A stretch of 64,000 bases of DNA from Paraburkholderia caledonica NBRC 102488 (GTDB lineage: Bacteria > Pseudomonadota > Gammaproteobacteria > Burkholderiales > Burkholderiaceae): NCBI RefSeq assembly GCF_000685095.1, contig NZ_BAYE01000005.1, forward strand, positions 186,001 to 250,000. Reading direction: 5' to 3'. The translations under genes were made by a program, and so were the position numbers. Positions 16,897 to 26,205 of the stretch are shown one piece after another (the first letter of the stretch is position 1; each line of letters begins with the position of its first letter). Under the pieces are notes generated by a model. It worked only from the letters and a program-made list of their open reading frames with translations, was not told the origin of the DNA and made no database searches.

Positions 16897-17997
16897 TTAG
16901 CGGCCTGACTTGAACTCGGTCCAGAGCCGCGTCTGCAGCCGCTGGACTTCAGGCGGCAGCGGCTTGAGCAGGAACAACGTCTTGATGACGTCGGGCGGCG
17001 GGTACACAGCCGGATCGTTCGCGACGTCCTTGTCCACGTACTTGCGCGCTTCGAGATTCGCGCTCGGATAGTAGACGGCGTTGGTGATCGCGGCGTGGAC
17101 CTGCGGCGTTTCGATGTAGTTGATCCACTCCAGCGCGGCTTCCTTGTTCTTCGCGTCTTTCGGAATCGCCATCACGTCGAACCATACGGGCGCGCCGCCC
17201 TTCGGAATGTAGTACTCGATCTTGTACGCCTTCTTCGCCTCGATCGCGCGGTGCTTGGCGATCACGACGTCGCCCGACCAGCCATATGCGAAGCACACGT
17301 CGCCGCCGACCAGGTCGTTGATATAACCCGACGAGTTGAACTGCGTGATGTACGGACGGATCTTCTTGAGCATGGCGAGCGCGGCGCGGTAGTCGGCCGG
17401 GTTCGTGCTCATCGGATCCTTGCCGATGTAGTGCAACGCCGCGGCGAACATCTGATCCGGCGCGTCGAGCACGGACACGCCGCACGCCTTCAGCTTCGAG
17501 ATGTTTTCCGGCTTGAACAGAATGTCCCAGTTATCGAGCGGCACATTCTTGCCGAGGATCTGTTGTGCCTTCGTGACGTTGTAGCCCAGTCCGGTCGTGC
17601 CGTAAGCCCAGGGCACCGTGAACCTGTTGTCCGGATCGGCACCCGCGACGAGCGACATCAGCGAAGGGTCGAGGTACTTCAGATTCGGCAGTTTCGATTT
17701 GTCGAGCGGCGAGAAGATGCCGGCTGCGATCTGCTTGCCCGCGTAATTGCTCGTCGGCACGACGATGTCGTAACCGGAATTGCCGGTCAGAAGCTTGGCT
17801 TGCAGCGTGTCGTCGCTGTCGTAGTTGTCGTATTTGACCTGGACGCCGGTCTGCTTGGTGAAGTTCGGAATGGTGTCCTTGGCGATGTAATCGGACCAGT
17901 TATACACGTTGAGCTGCGTATCCTTCGCTGCCGCCGTCAGCCACGGCGCCGCGCACAAGACCAGCGCAGCCACTTGCCCCACTACCCGTCTTTTCAT
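16897..17997 (-). CDS. potF: Periplasmic putrescine-binding protein
   Basis: 366-residue extracellular solute-binding protein (PotD/PotF family). Signal peptide MKRRVVGQVAALVLCAAPWL ending at TAAA, then the family start LNVYNWSDYIAKDTIPNFTK. Other conserved stretches: GYDIVVPTSNY, VPWAYGTTGLGYN, and CFAYGWSGDV near the ligand pocket. The ATG at 17997 has GGAGAACGGG upstream; the frame remains open 36 codons further but the signal peptide fixes the start. It delivers putrescine (or spermidine) to PotHI. First gene of the operon, so the promoter lies in the gap to mntH. Confidence 0.92.
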   Translation of the reverse strand: MKRRVVGQVAALVLCAAPWLTAAAKDTQLNVYNWSDYIAKDTIPNFTKQTGVQVKYDNYDSDDTLQAKLLTGNSGYDIVVPTSNYAGKQIAAGIFSPLDKSKLPNLKYLDPSLMSLVAGADPDNRFTVPWAYGTTGLGYNVTKAQQILGKNVPLDNWDILFKPENISKLKACGVSVLDAPDQMFAAALHYIGKDPMSTNPADYRAALAMLKKIRPYITQFNSSGYINDLVGGDVCFAYGWSGDVVIAKHRAIEAKKAYKIEYYIPKGGAPVWFDVMAIPKDAKNKEAALEWINYIETPQVHAAITNAVYYPSANLEARKYVDKDVANDPAVYPPPDVIKTLFLLKPLPPEVQRLQTRLWTEFKSGR

Positions 17998-18554
17998 CCC
18001 GTTCTCCGATCCTGACCGGTCCGAACCGGCCGTCCTCACGCATGCCGCGACGCGGTGCGAACGCAGCGCCACGGCTCCCCTGAAAAACCCGAAAACTACC
18101 ACCAATTATTGCGCGGTCCAAAAAAAACGCCGCATTGTCGCGCAAACGGCACAGCGTAAGCCGCGCCGCCGGAAAATGGGCGCAATTTTAGCGGGTTATG
18201 AGCGCATGTCTACCCGAAAAAAACCCCGGCTCGCGGCACGCTGCGAAGTTGCCGCCAGAGTAAGCCTGCAGGCGGGCCAGCCCGCGCGCTTTGCGTCGCC
18301 GTCCGGACGCCGCTATGCAGCCGCCTTTACGCCGGCATCGCCCGACGACGCAATGCCGTGCGACGGAGCACAATGGCTGACAGGCGCAGATCGTGACGGC
18401 TGACTCCCGGTAGCGTGCGTGCGGCCGCGCGCGAGACTGGGCAGCGCCCCGCACGGCTTTGTCCGTGAGGCTCGCCGCGTTACAGGTCGGGGCTTACATC
18501 GGCCCCGCGGGCACGGCCCTTGCGGAATCAGGCAGTCTTTGACCTCAGGCATCC
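17998..18554. other. Divergent promoter region between potF and mntH
   Basis: 557 bp with no supported gene. The sequence GTCTACCCGAAAAA occurs at 18208-18221 and again at 18598-18611 inside the start of mntH. The last ~140 bp before mntH is G/C-rich with several short complementary segments that could fold as a leader, but I cannot match a known manganese riboswitch or an MntR site. Confidence 0.45.
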
Positions 18555-19850
18555 ATGAACACCAATCCGTTCGCGCTGCGCCCTAACCGCCGTCGACGTC
18601 TACCCGAAAAAGGACCCGCGCACTGGTTCTCGTTCGTCGGCGCCGGGGCGTTAATCGCGGTCGGCTATATCGATCCTGGCAATTGGGCCACGGCGCTCGG
18701 CGCGGGCGCCGGCTATGGCTATCAGTTGCTGGGCATGGTCGTGCTCGCGAGCATGATGGCAATGCTGCTGCAATGGCTGTCGTCGCGCCTGGGCGTCGTA
18801 ACCGGGCGCGACCTCGCGCAGGTTTGCCGCGAACATTCGGGACGGCGCCGCACGATCTTTCTGTGGCTGACGAGCGAGGTCGCGATCATCGCCTGCGACG
18901 TCGCCGAGGTGGTTGGCAGCGCCGTCGCGCTGCAATTGCTACTGGGAGTGTCGCTGACTGTCGGCGTGCTGATGTCGGCTGTCTGCACATTCGCGCTGCT
19001 CGCTCTTCAGCAGAAAGGCGGCCGCAAGCTGGAAGCGGTGATCGCGGCGCTGATCGGTTTCGTCGGCTTGTGCTTTGTGATCGAACTGGCGCTCGCGCGA
19101 CCCGACTGGCATGCGGCGCTGGCGGGCACGGCACCGAGCCTTGAGCTATTGCGCAACGCGGGGATGGTGTGGCTCGCGGCGGGGATCGTCGGCGCCACGG
19201 TGATGCCGCACAACCTCTATTTGCACTCGTCGCTCGTCAAGCATCACGCGCCCGACTGCAGCGACGCGCAGATCAAGGCCGCGTTGCATGTCGTCAATAT
19301 CGACACGATCGGCTCGCTCCTCTTTGCCTTCGTGATCAATGCAGCGCTGCTGATCGTCGCGGCGGCCGTGTTTCATGCGAGCGGCCATCGCGACGTCACC
19401 GATCTCGCAGACGCTCACCGCCTGATTGCGCCGCTGCTGGGCACCCGCTGGGCGGGGATTCTGTTTGCGGCGGCGCTGCTGGCGTGCGGCCTGAGCGCGA
19501 CCGTGACCGGCACGCTGGCGGGCCAGGCGGTCATGGAGGGCTTCCTGCAACTGCGCCTGCCGCGCTGGAAACGCGCGCTGCTCACGCGTGCGATGGCGAT
19601 CGGTCCCGCGCTGGTGGCCGTGACGATGTACGGCCAGGAGGGCTCCAACCAGTTGCTGGTCGCAAGCCAGGTCGTGCTGAGCCTGCAATTGCCGCTGGCG
19701 GTCGTACCGTTGATCCGTTACGCATCGGATGCGCGTCTGATGCGCGGCTGGCGAGTGCACGGCGTGGCGCTGGTGCTGGCTTGGCTGTCGGCCACCTTCA
19801 TCATCATGCTCAATGGAGCGCTGCTCTGGCAGGTCGCGTTCGGCAATTGA
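18555..19850 (+). CDS. mntH: NRAMP-family divalent metal (Mn2+/Fe2+) transporter
   Basis: 431-residue proton-coupled metal importer of the inner membrane. The two metal-binding motifs are intact: DPGN (residues 40-43, after AVGYI) in helix 1 and MPHNLYLHSSLV in helix 6. Eleven or so hydrophobic helices are visible and the length fits MntH (about 410-440). The ribosome site is weak (TCAGG). It is a single-gene unit divergent from potF. It should import manganese, supporting oxidative-stress defence and Mn-dependent enzymes. Confidence 0.92.
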   Translation: MNTNPFALRPNRRRRLPEKGPAHWFSFVGAGALIAVGYIDPGNWATALGAGAGYGYQLLGMVVLASMMAMLLQWLSSRLGVVTGRDLAQVCREHSGRRRTIFLWLTSEVAIIACDVAEVVGSAVALQLLLGVSLTVGVLMSAVCTFALLALQQKGGRKLEAVIAALIGFVGLCFVIELALARPDWHAALAGTAPSLELLRNAGMVWLAAGIVGATVMPHNLYLHSSLVKHHAPDCSDAQIKAALHVVNIDTIGSLLFAFVINAALLIVAAAVFHASGHRDVTDLADAHRLIAPLLGTRWAGILFAAALLACGLSATVTGTLAGQAVMEGFLQLRLPRWKRALLTRAMAIGPALVAVTMYGQEGSNQLLVASQVVLSLQLPLAVVPLIRYASDARLMRGWRVHGVALVLAWLSATFIIMLNGALLWQVAFGN

Positions 19851-20139
19851 GGGCGTCTCGGCTTGGGCTCGCTAGTGATGCAAATTCGCCGGCGGTTGCA
19901 GTCAACTTGTAAATAATCTTTTAGTATTTCAACCCGTGCGACGCCGCCGATTGCCGTGGCGCCGCGCCGTGCTGATGAATTCGGGTGGCTGCCTGCGGTT
20001 GTCGTAGCCGCCCGGCAGACATTCTTTTGCCACTTCCTCGCCTCTCGCATCGACGCGGCGGTGAAAGCAGGCGCCGCATGATCTCACTCGAGACGCGCCG
20101 CGCCGTTTCGCTCGCGGCCTCGCTCCTGGACGACAGCCC

Positions 20140-21477
20140 ATGCACCTTGTTGCTTCATTCGACCGCTTTGCTCGCCGTATCTTCGTGACGATTCGCCGCG
20201 CTCATCTCTCTTCACGCCGCAACAGACTCACACTGGCTTTCGCCGTCTTCGCATTGTCAGGCGCGTTGCCGGGCGAGGCTGCCGCCACGGTCGCGATGCT
20301 GCAACCGGCGCGCATCGCGGCGGCCCGTGAGCCGTTGCAGCTCACGCTGCTCTATTCCGCCGACGACGGCCACCCGTTAACCGTCACCGTGCCGCAAACC
20401 TTGCGCGTGAATCTGACCGGCGGAGAACAGTCGCCGCAGCCGCTCGAACTCGCGCGGGAAGCGGGCGTGCCCGACACGCTGCGTCTGCGGCCGGGGCAGT
20501 TTCGCAAAGTGCGCTTTTCAGCGCCGTGGCCGGAATCGGCGCGCGGCGAGATGCGTATCGACCCGGTCGGCTTCGATGCATCGCCAGCGCTCGTCGTGAT
20601 CAACCGCGGCCCGCAGCAGGACGCGATTGCGCAGGCCGAGCGCAGCGAGACCCAGGCCAGCACGCCCGCGCAGGCCGCGGCGACGGCGGCGTCGCTCGAC
20701 GGCCCAACGGGCGACGCCATCTCGCCACCCGGCGACTCTCTGTCGACCACTGGACGCGGCGTGTTTGCGCACGTCTCCTACTACGAGCCGATGTACTTCG
20801 CCGTCGGCCACAACGGCGACACCAACGCTCGGCTGCAACTGAGCTTCAAGTATCGATTGCGCATTCCCGACGACCTACGCTCGAAGGCGTTCATCGACAA
20901 CCTGTACTTCGCGTACACGCAGACGTCGATATGGGATCTGTCCGCCGAATCCCGGCCGTTCCGTGACACCACCTACTCGCCGCAACTGTTCTACTACGTG
21001 CCGGACACGGGCTGGCGCAGTCCGCTCTTTACGCGGATGGGCTTCGCCGCAGGCGTCGCGCACGAATCGAACGGCAAGGGAGGAGCCGATTCGCGCAGCA
21101 TCAACATGCCGTTCATCCGGCCGACGTGGGAATTCGGCGATCTGACGGCCAACCATCTGACGGTGTCGCCGAAAATCTACTATTACTTCGGCAAGGAAAG
21201 TAACCCTGACATCGCGGACTATCGGGGCTATGTCGATCTGCTCATCAAATACGGCAGCCCCGACGGCTGGCAGCTTGCGACCACGCTGCGCAAAGGCACC
21301 AAGCACTGGTACGGCAGCGTGGATACGCAATTCACCTATCCGCTCGCAAAGCTGCTGGGTAGCGCGTGGGGCGGCTACTTGTGGATCGGCTACTTCAACG
21401 GCTACGGCGAAGACCTGCTCGATTACAACAACCGTCAGCACTGGATGGCGCGAATCGGTTACAGCATTGCGCGGTGA
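20140..21477 (+). CDS. pldA: Outer-membrane phospholipase A
   Basis: 445-residue OMPLA homologue that hydrolyses phospholipids in the outer leaflet of the outer membrane when it becomes disordered. The active site is clear: His308-Glu-Ser310-Asn-Gly-Lys, followed 14 residues after the His by Asn322 (in ADSRSIN), the same His/Ser/Asn spacing as the enterobacterial enzyme. The C-terminal half is a barrel ending IGYSIAR. The N-terminal ~200 residues, after a hydrophobic leader (LTLAFAVFALSGALPGEAAA), are an extra domain absent from the ~290-residue enterobacterial protein. The chosen ATG gives ~28 basic residues before the leader; a downstream start is possible. The 289 bp upstream holds nothing recognisable. 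Confidence 0.9.
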   Translation: MHLVASFDRFARRIFVTIRRAHLSSRRNRLTLAFAVFALSGALPGEAAATVAMLQPARIAAAREPLQLTLLYSADDGHPLTVTVPQTLRVNLTGGEQSPQPLELAREAGVPDTLRLRPGQFRKVRFSAPWPESARGEMRIDPVGFDASPALVVINRGPQQDAIAQAERSETQASTPAQAAATAASLDGPTGDAISPPGDSLSTTGRGVFAHVSYYEPMYFAVGHNGDTNARLQLSFKYRLRIPDDLRSKAFIDNLYFAYTQTSIWDLSAESRPFRDTTYSPQLFYYVPDTGWRSPLFTRMGFAAGVAHESNGKGGADSRSINMPFIRPTWEFGDLTANHLTVSPKIYYYFGKESNPDIADYRGYVDLLIKYGSPDGWQLATTLRKGTKHWYGSVDTQFTYPLAKLLGSAWGGYLWIGYFNGYGEDLLDYNNRQHWMARIGYSIAR

Positions 21478-21639
21478 CACTGTGGACCGGGCAGCGGCGC
21501 GTGTGGGCCGCTGTGCTCGTCGATACGCTTGTCGACGTGCAACTGGCTGCACTTTTCGATGCGCTGCCCAGCTCGGCGGGTCTCACGCTTCGTATCGGTT
21601 AACATAGCGGAACTCCGCTTCCCTGCTGCAAGGTTTCCG

Positions 21640-21843
21640 ATGGCTTCCAATCTCCACGCTCTTCCCGACAGCCCGTGCATCGGCGTGTGTTCCACGCTGT
21701 TCGACGACATCTGCAAAGGCTGCGGCCGCACTGCCGGCGAAGTGTCGAACTGGGTTTTTCTCAGCGACGAAGAAAAGCGGGCCGTGTGGGTACGCATCGA
21801 GCAGGAAGGCACAGCCATGCGCTTTCAGAACGACAAGCTTTGA
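21640..21843 (+). CDS. DUF1289 small cysteine-containing protein
   Basis: 67-residue protein with the DUF1289 pattern: SPCIGVCSTLFDDICKGCGR followed by T.GEVSNW and a short C-terminal helix (SDEEKRAVWVRI). Four cysteines in CxxxC...CxxC arrangement suggest a small metal-binding (zinc or Fe-S) fold. AAGG lies 8 bp before the ATG. Function unknown; no operon partner is evident. Confidence 0.85.
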   Translation: MASNLHALPDSPCIGVCSTLFDDICKGCGRTAGEVSNWVFLSDEEKRAVWVRIEQEGTAMRFQNDKL

Positions 21844-21844
21844 G

Positions 21845-21885
21845 AGCTTCGCCGGAATAGTCACGCAGAATGTTCCGGCGAAGCT
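21845..21885. terminator. Long hairpin after the DUF1289 gene
   Basis: AGCTTCGCCGGAA, 15-base loop, TTCCGGCGAAGCT: a perfect 13-bp stem starting 2 bp after the stop codon and lying between convergent genes. No T-run, so either a Rho-assisted end or an mRNA-stabilising structure. Confidence 0.5.
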
Positions 21886-21962
21886 GCTCATGGCTCGACG
21901 AGAGCGCGCAGGTAGAGCCTCGCTCGAGCCAGCAGGATGCGACTAGAAGCGACCCGCAGCGA

Positions 21963-22616
21963 CTAGAAGCGCATACCCACGCCTAGCCCCACCACCACCG
22001 GATCGATGCTTACGCGGCCAAGCGGCTGACCGTTGAGCGACGCGTCCGTGTGCATCCAGATTTTCTTGATGTCCGCGTTCACGAACAGCGACTTCGTCAC
22101 TTGGACGTCGACGCCCGCCTGCAACGCCGGACCGAAACTGTGATTGCTGATCGACACCGGCTGATCGCCGACATGCAGACCGTTGTTGTAGAACAGCGTG
22201 TAGTTCAGACCCGCGCCGACATACGGACGCACGCGCCCCGCGTGATTGAAGTGATATTGCAGCAGCAATGTCGGCGGCAATACGTTCACGCCGCCCAGAC
22301 CGCCGACGCTCGACGTGAGTTGATGACGCGACGTGCCGAGAATCAATTCGACGCCGAGATAGTCGCGAATCATGTAGGTCAGATCCAGTTCGGGCACGGT
22401 CGCGTTGTTGACGCCGACGTTCAGCGCCGACAACATGCCGGTCGTGTCCACGTTCGGCACGATGCTGATGGCGCGTAGACGCACGAGCACGTCGCCGGCG
22501 TGAATGCCGCTCAGTGTGTCGTCGCCGGCAGCATGTGCCTGCGGCGCTACCGCGGCCGCGCATAGCAGGCTCGATGCAATGGCGGCGGTCCTGATCCTGT
22601 TGAGCGAGAGTTCCAT
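21963..22616 (-). CDS. ompW: OmpW-family outer-membrane protein
   Basis: 217-residue eight-stranded outer-membrane barrel of the OmpW family, a small hydrophobic-molecule channel often induced by oxygen limitation or envelope stress. Signal peptide of about 29 residues ending in PQAHA-A, then GDVLVRLRAISIVPN and the family segments LTYMIRDYLGVELILGTSRH, LQYHFN, RPYVGAGLNYTLFY, and a terminal Phe (VGLGVGMRF). An FNR/ANR-type box sits 60 bp upstream of the ATG. The 13-bp sequence GCGACTAGAAGCG containing the stop codon is repeated 20 bp further downstream (21939 and 21959), suggesting a small duplication at the 3' end. Confidence 0.9.
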   Translation of the reverse strand: MELSLNRIRTAAIASSLLCAAAVAPQAHAAGDDTLSGIHAGDVLVRLRAISIVPNVDTTGMLSALNVGVNNATVPELDLTYMIRDYLGVELILGTSRHQLTSSVGGLGGVNVLPPTLLLQYHFNHAGRVRPYVGAGLNYTLFYNNGLHVGDQPVSISNHSFGPALQAGVDVQVTKSLFVNADIKKIWMHTDASLNGQPLGRVSIDPVVVGLGVGMRF

Positions 22617-22675
22617 CTACTTCCCCGATTGTTGGTAATGTGCGGGGATTGTCGAAGCTCTCGTCGCGCGGCAAG

Positions 22676-22689
22676 TTGACTCCCGTCAA
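22676..22689. promoter_or_regulatory. FNR/ANR/DNR-type box upstream of ompW
   Basis: TTGACTCCCGTCAA matches the FNR-family site TTGAT-N4-ATCAA in symmetric form (TTGAC-N4-GTCAA). It lies 60 bp before the ompW start and touches the 3' end of the nitronate monooxygenase gene. ompW is a known FNR target in enterobacteria, so control by an oxygen-sensing regulator is likely. Confidence 0.6.
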
Positions 22690-23876
22690 CCGGGCGAGAA
22701 AGCACAACGCCCTGCGACAGCGGGTCGCGTCACGCCGGTCAGCAGCAGTTCCAGTAGATCGTGCACGCTGCGAATCGCCTGGCCGAACGGCAGCGCTTCT
22801 TTACCGCGGAAAAAGAGACCGTTCGCTACGTCACCGCGCAAGGCCGCGGCGAGCCGGGTGTCGATACAGAAATGGCCGAACTTCTCCACGCCGTCGCGCC
22901 AGCCACACACGCTTAGACACTCCAGCGCAGTCGGGCACGCGTGTTTGAGCGCGCCGACCTTGTCGCGAATCCTGCTTTCATGCCGCAAATAGCGCGTGAG
23001 CCATGGCGTTTTCACCGCGCGCGCGGGCAAGCCCGTCACGCTGACGAATTCGACGATATCTTCCGGCGTCGCGTCAGCGAGCACGCGCTTGAAGTTCGGA
23101 TGCGCGTCGCCTTCCTCGGTCACGGCGAACGGCGTGCCGAGTTGCACACCGTTCGCACCAGCGTTGAGCAGCGCGCGCACAGCCTCATGGCTATTGATGC
23201 CGCCCGCGAGAATCAAAGGCACCTGCTTGCGATCGAGCCCGAGAGAGACGAATACGGCGTCGAGCTCTTGCAGAATCCGCATGAAGTCGAAGCGCTGATC
23301 GTTCATATCGGCGATATTCGCGACGCCCAGATGCCCGCCCGCGTGCGCCGGATGTTCTATCACGACAGCGTCGGGCAAGCGGCCTTTTTTCATCCACTTT
23401 TTCAGCACGAGCGCAACGCCGCGGCTGTCCGACAGGATCGGAATCAGCGCGATATCGTGGCCTTGGGTCATCTCCGGCAGGTCGAGCGGCAGACCCGCGC
23501 CCATAACGATCGCATCGGCGGCGCATTCGCAAGCCACGCGGACGTAATCGGCCTGCGCGCTGACCGCCTTCATCACGTTGACGGCGATCATGCCGCGGCC
23601 TTCGCTGAGCGCCTTCGCCGCATGGATTTCGCGTGCGAGCGCCGCGAGGTTGGCCTGTTCCAGCGTGGCGTGATCGGCCGACCGGCTGCAGCGCTCGACG
23701 AGGTCCGGATGGTGATGGCGCAGATCGATGCTGGCAATGGTTCCCAGCGCGCCCTCGCGTGCGACGCTGCCTGCGAGCCGGTGCGCTGAGATACCGACGC
23801 CCATGCCGCCCTGCACGATCGGCAGTAACGAGCGGCCGCGGATAACTAGCGGTGAAAAGGAGTGAGAGTGGAGCAT
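22686..23876 (-). CDS. Nitronate monooxygenase / FabK-like flavoprotein
   Basis: 396-residue FMN-dependent TIM-barrel of the nitronate monooxygenase (2-nitropropane dioxygenase) family. N-terminal PIVQGGMGVGISAHRLAGSV, central VIEHPAHAGGHLG with the catalytic-type His region, and phosphate-binding LILAGGINSHEAVRALLNAGANGVQLGT (AGGI and GANGVQLGT) are present. It oxidises propionate-3-nitronate or other alkyl nitronates; a FabK-like enoyl reductase is a less likely alternative. It has a C-terminal ~90-residue extension with four cysteines (HACPTALECLSVCGW...FC) that is not part of the minimal fold. Transcribed leftwards toward ompW, with an aldehyde dehydrogenase upstream. Confidence 0.83.
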   Translation of the reverse strand: MLHSHSFSPLVIRGRSLLPIVQGGMGVGISAHRLAGSVAREGALGTIASIDLRHHHPDLVERCSRSADHATLEQANLAALAREIHAAKALSEGRGMIAVNVMKAVSAQADYVRVACECAADAIVMGAGLPLDLPEMTQGHDIALIPILSDSRGVALVLKKWMKKGRLPDAVVIEHPAHAGGHLGVANIADMNDQRFDFMRILQELDAVFVSLGLDRKQVPLILAGGINSHEAVRALLNAGANGVQLGTPFAVTEEGDAHPNFKRVLADATPEDIVEFVSVTGLPARAVKTPWLTRYLRHESRIRDKVGALKHACPTALECLSVCGWRDGVEKFGHFCIDTRLAAALRGDVANGLFFRGKEALPFGQAIRSVHDLLELLLTGVTRPAVAGRCAFSPG

Positions 23877-24005
23877 GACTGATCCGACGGACGATTAGCG
23901 AACCGCCGATCATCGTCCGTCGCGCGCAGCCCGGGTTGCGTCAGGTCAAGCAGCGCGCGAATGACGTTCGCGCGCGCGCCGGGTGCTTGACGCCGGTCAT
24001 CCGGA

Positions 24006-25430
24006 TCAAACTTTGAACTGCATCGATTTGAGTTCGAAATATTCCTCGAGCCCGTAGACCCCGTTTTCGCGTCCAAAGCCGGATTGCTTGAAGCCGCCGA
24101 ACGGCGCGGCCATGTTCCATGCACCGCCGTTGATGTCGATCTGGCCCGTGCGGATGCGGCGCGCAACAAGTTGCGCGCGCTCGTCGCTGCCCGCCCACAC
24201 CGCGCCGCCCAGTCCATACGGCGAATCGTTGGCAATCCGAATCGCCTCTTCTTCGTCCTTGTAGGTCAGAATGGACAGGACCGGCCCGAAGATTTCCTCT
24301 TGAGCGATCGTCGCTTTGGGATGCACCCGGCCGAACACGGTAGGCTTGACGAAGAAGCCTTTCGACACGCCGTCGGGCAGCCCCGCGCCGCCGGTTACGA
24401 GCTCTGCGCCCTCCTCGATTCCCTTCGCAATGTATTGCTGCACACGCGCCTGCTGCGCCGCCGACGCCAATGGTCCGAGGCGCGTTTTCTCGTCGCGCGG
24501 ATCGCCGGCTGCATATGTCTCGGCCACCTGTTTCGTAAGCGCTCGCGCTTCGTCGTAGCGAGCCTCGGGGACCAGCATGCGGGTGTGCGCGGAGCAGGTT
24601 TGCCCTGAGTTCAGGAAGCACGCGCTGAGGGTGCCTTTCACCGCGGCGGCGAAATCGGCGTCGTCGAGAATCACCGAGGCCGACTTGCCGCCCAGTTCGA
24701 GCGCGACGCGCTTGATCGTCGCCGACGCCAGTTCCGACACACGCTTGCCCGCGCGCGTGGAACCGGTGAACGACACCATATCGACCGACGGATGACTCGC
24801 GAGAATCTCGCCGACAACCGGCCCGTAACCGCTGACGAGATTGAACACGCCGGCAGGCAGCCCTGCTTCGTGAATCGCCTCGGCGAGCACAAAGGCATTC
24901 AAAGGCGCGATTTCGGAGGGCTTGAGCACGACCGTGCAACCGGCGGCGAGCGCCGCCGCTACCTTCAGCGTGATCTGATTGAGCGGGTAATTCCATGGCG
25001 TGATGGCGGCGACCACGCCGACCGGTTCGCGCACGACGAGCGAATTGCCGACGCGCGTTTCGAATTCGAACTCGCTGGCAAGCTTCGCATACGCGTTCCA
25101 GTTGTACACGGGGCTGCCCACCTGAATGGCCCGCGAGAGCTTCAGCGGCATACCTACTTCGCCCGCGATCAGCGCAGCCAGTTCATCGGTGCGTGCTTTC
25201 AGGTTTTCGGCAATGCGCCGTAGATACTCGCCGCGCTGGGCGGCGGGCGTCGCGGCCCAGCCGTCGAAGGCCACGCGCGCGGCGGCAATCGCGCTTTCGG
25301 CATCGGCTTCGACGCCCTCCGGGATGCGCCCCATGACTTCCTCGGTGCCCGAATCCACCACGTCGATCGTGCCGGTGCCACAGGGCGCAATCCATTTTCC
25401 GTCGATATAGAGTTTGTCGTAGGTCTTCAT
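24006..25430 (-). CDS. Aldehyde dehydrogenase family protein
   Basis: 474-residue NAD(P)-dependent aldehyde dehydrogenase. The catalytic set is intact: Asn147 in TPWNYPL, the general base Glu245 in LELGGKS, and nucleophile Cys279 in SGQTCSA. The coenzyme Rossmann region includes KPSE and FTGSTRAGK, and EEIFGPVL lies toward the C-terminus. The native substrate cannot be told from sequence; the family includes enzymes for aromatic, aliphatic and betaine-type aldehydes. It lies 129 bp upstream of the nitronate monooxygenase on the same strand, so co-transcription is possible. Confidence 0.9.
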   Translation of the reverse strand: MKTYDKLYIDGKWIAPCGTGTIDVVDSGTEEVMGRIPEGVEADAESAIAAARVAFDGWAATPAAQRGEYLRRIAENLKARTDELAALIAGEVGMPLKLSRAIQVGSPVYNWNAYAKLASEFEFETRVGNSLVVREPVGVVAAITPWNYPLNQITLKVAAALAAGCTVVLKPSEIAPLNAFVLAEAIHEAGLPAGVFNLVSGYGPVVGEILASHPSVDMVSFTGSTRAGKRVSELASATIKRVALELGGKSASVILDDADFAAAVKGTLSACFLNSGQTCSAHTRMLVPEARYDEARALTKQVAETYAAGDPRDEKTRLGPLASAAQQARVQQYIAKGIEEGAELVTGGAGLPDGVSKGFFVKPTVFGRVHPKATIAQEEIFGPVLSILTYKDEEEAIRIANDSPYGLGGAVWAGSDERAQLVARRIRTGQIDINGGAWNMAAPFGGFKQSGFGRENGVYGLEEYFELKSMQFKV

Positions 25431-25599
25431 GATGGTCGGCCTCTGTCTGCGGACATTGATGGTCCTATTGTAATCAGCGTCGGGACGAACGCGCCGCCGC
25501 CCTGATCTGTAAACCGGGTAGCCAATAGCGCCGCGCTCGCTTACTATCCGACTTCAAAAGAAAGCGCCCGCCCCGTGGCGCATAGACGTCGAGACCAAC

Positions 25600-26094
25600 A
25601 TGAACCCCACACGACACCCGAACCTTTCTCTGATCGCCGCGATGATGGCTATCGCCGTGACAGCAGGCACCGCGCGCGCGGCGGAATCCGCGCCGGACGC
25701 GGCATCTGAAGCCGAGCTGGACCTCACGAAAGAGGCCGCGCATCCAGTGGCCGATCTTCCCGCCGGCCTTGGCAACTTCTGCTTCTTTGCACGGCTGCCG
25801 CCGGCGAGTCAGAAGTACAAGGTCATCAAGAATGTGAAGATCGGCAAAGGGACCTACGGCGGCGTCGCGGACATCCTTCCGAAAATGGCGGAATATGCCC
25901 AACTGCGCGGAGCCGATGCAATCGTCGAGTACAGCGGTTCGCAGCGCTTCGGCTTCTGGCCGTGGCGGATGGTCCGCCCCGTAGTGCGCGGCGTCGCCGT
26001 GCAATGGACGGAACCGAGGCAGGCGGATTGCGAATCGATAGGCGGCACGAAGCTGAGCACGATCCTGTCATCGGGTCAGCCGCCGGCCAAATGA
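25600..26094 (+). CDS. Conserved exported protein, function unknown
   Basis: 164 residues. Signal peptide (MNPTRHPNLSLIAAMMAIAV to about AGTARA), then an acidic linker and a compact domain with YKVIKNVKIGKGTYGGVADI, LRGADAIVEYSGSQRFGFWP and VVRGVAVQW. The KVIKxVKxGKGxYGG...AxxxGADAIV layout recalls the YbjQ/DUF4156 type of small stress-related envelope folds, but I do not recognise a specific family. Two cysteines (one in LGNFCFFARL, one near the C-terminus) could form a disulfide. Its stop codon overlaps the terminator of the convergent ABC-F gene. Confidence 0.65.
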   Translation: MNPTRHPNLSLIAAMMAIAVTAGTARAAESAPDAASEAELDLTKEAAHPVADLPAGLGNFCFFARLPPASQKYKVIKNVKIGKGTYGGVADILPKMAEYAQLRGADAIVEYSGSQRFGFWPWRMVRPVVRGVAVQWTEPRQADCESIGGTKLSTILSSGQPPAK

Positions 26095-26137
26095 AAAACG
26101 GCCGTCCGACATGCACAGGGCATGCCGGACCGCCGTT
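26094..26137 (-). terminator. Rho-independent terminator of the ABC-F gene
   Basis: On the minus strand a long interrupted stem (AACGGCGGTCCGGCATGC pairing with its complement across a short loop) is followed by TTTTT. It overlaps the stop codon of the exported protein on the other strand. Confidence 0.85.
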
Positions 26138-26205
26138 CTCGGGCGCCATGTTTCCGACGGGCAAATCCGACGGTCGATGGCTTCGCCAACCTGCTTGTCA
26201 GACGC

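Noticed and set aside
15776..16900. 374-codon plus-strand frame opposite potG
   Set aside because: Antisense shadow of a gene with all ABC motifs.
18410..18554. Possible manganese riboswitch in the mntH leader
   Set aside because: No match to the conserved yybP-ykoY core that I can recognise; only generic GC-rich stems.
23987..24000. Second FNR-like site TTGACGCCGGTCAT before the nitronate monooxygenase
   Set aside because: One arm has a mismatch, it lies 110 bp from the start codon and sits in a repeat-like GC region; too weak to call.
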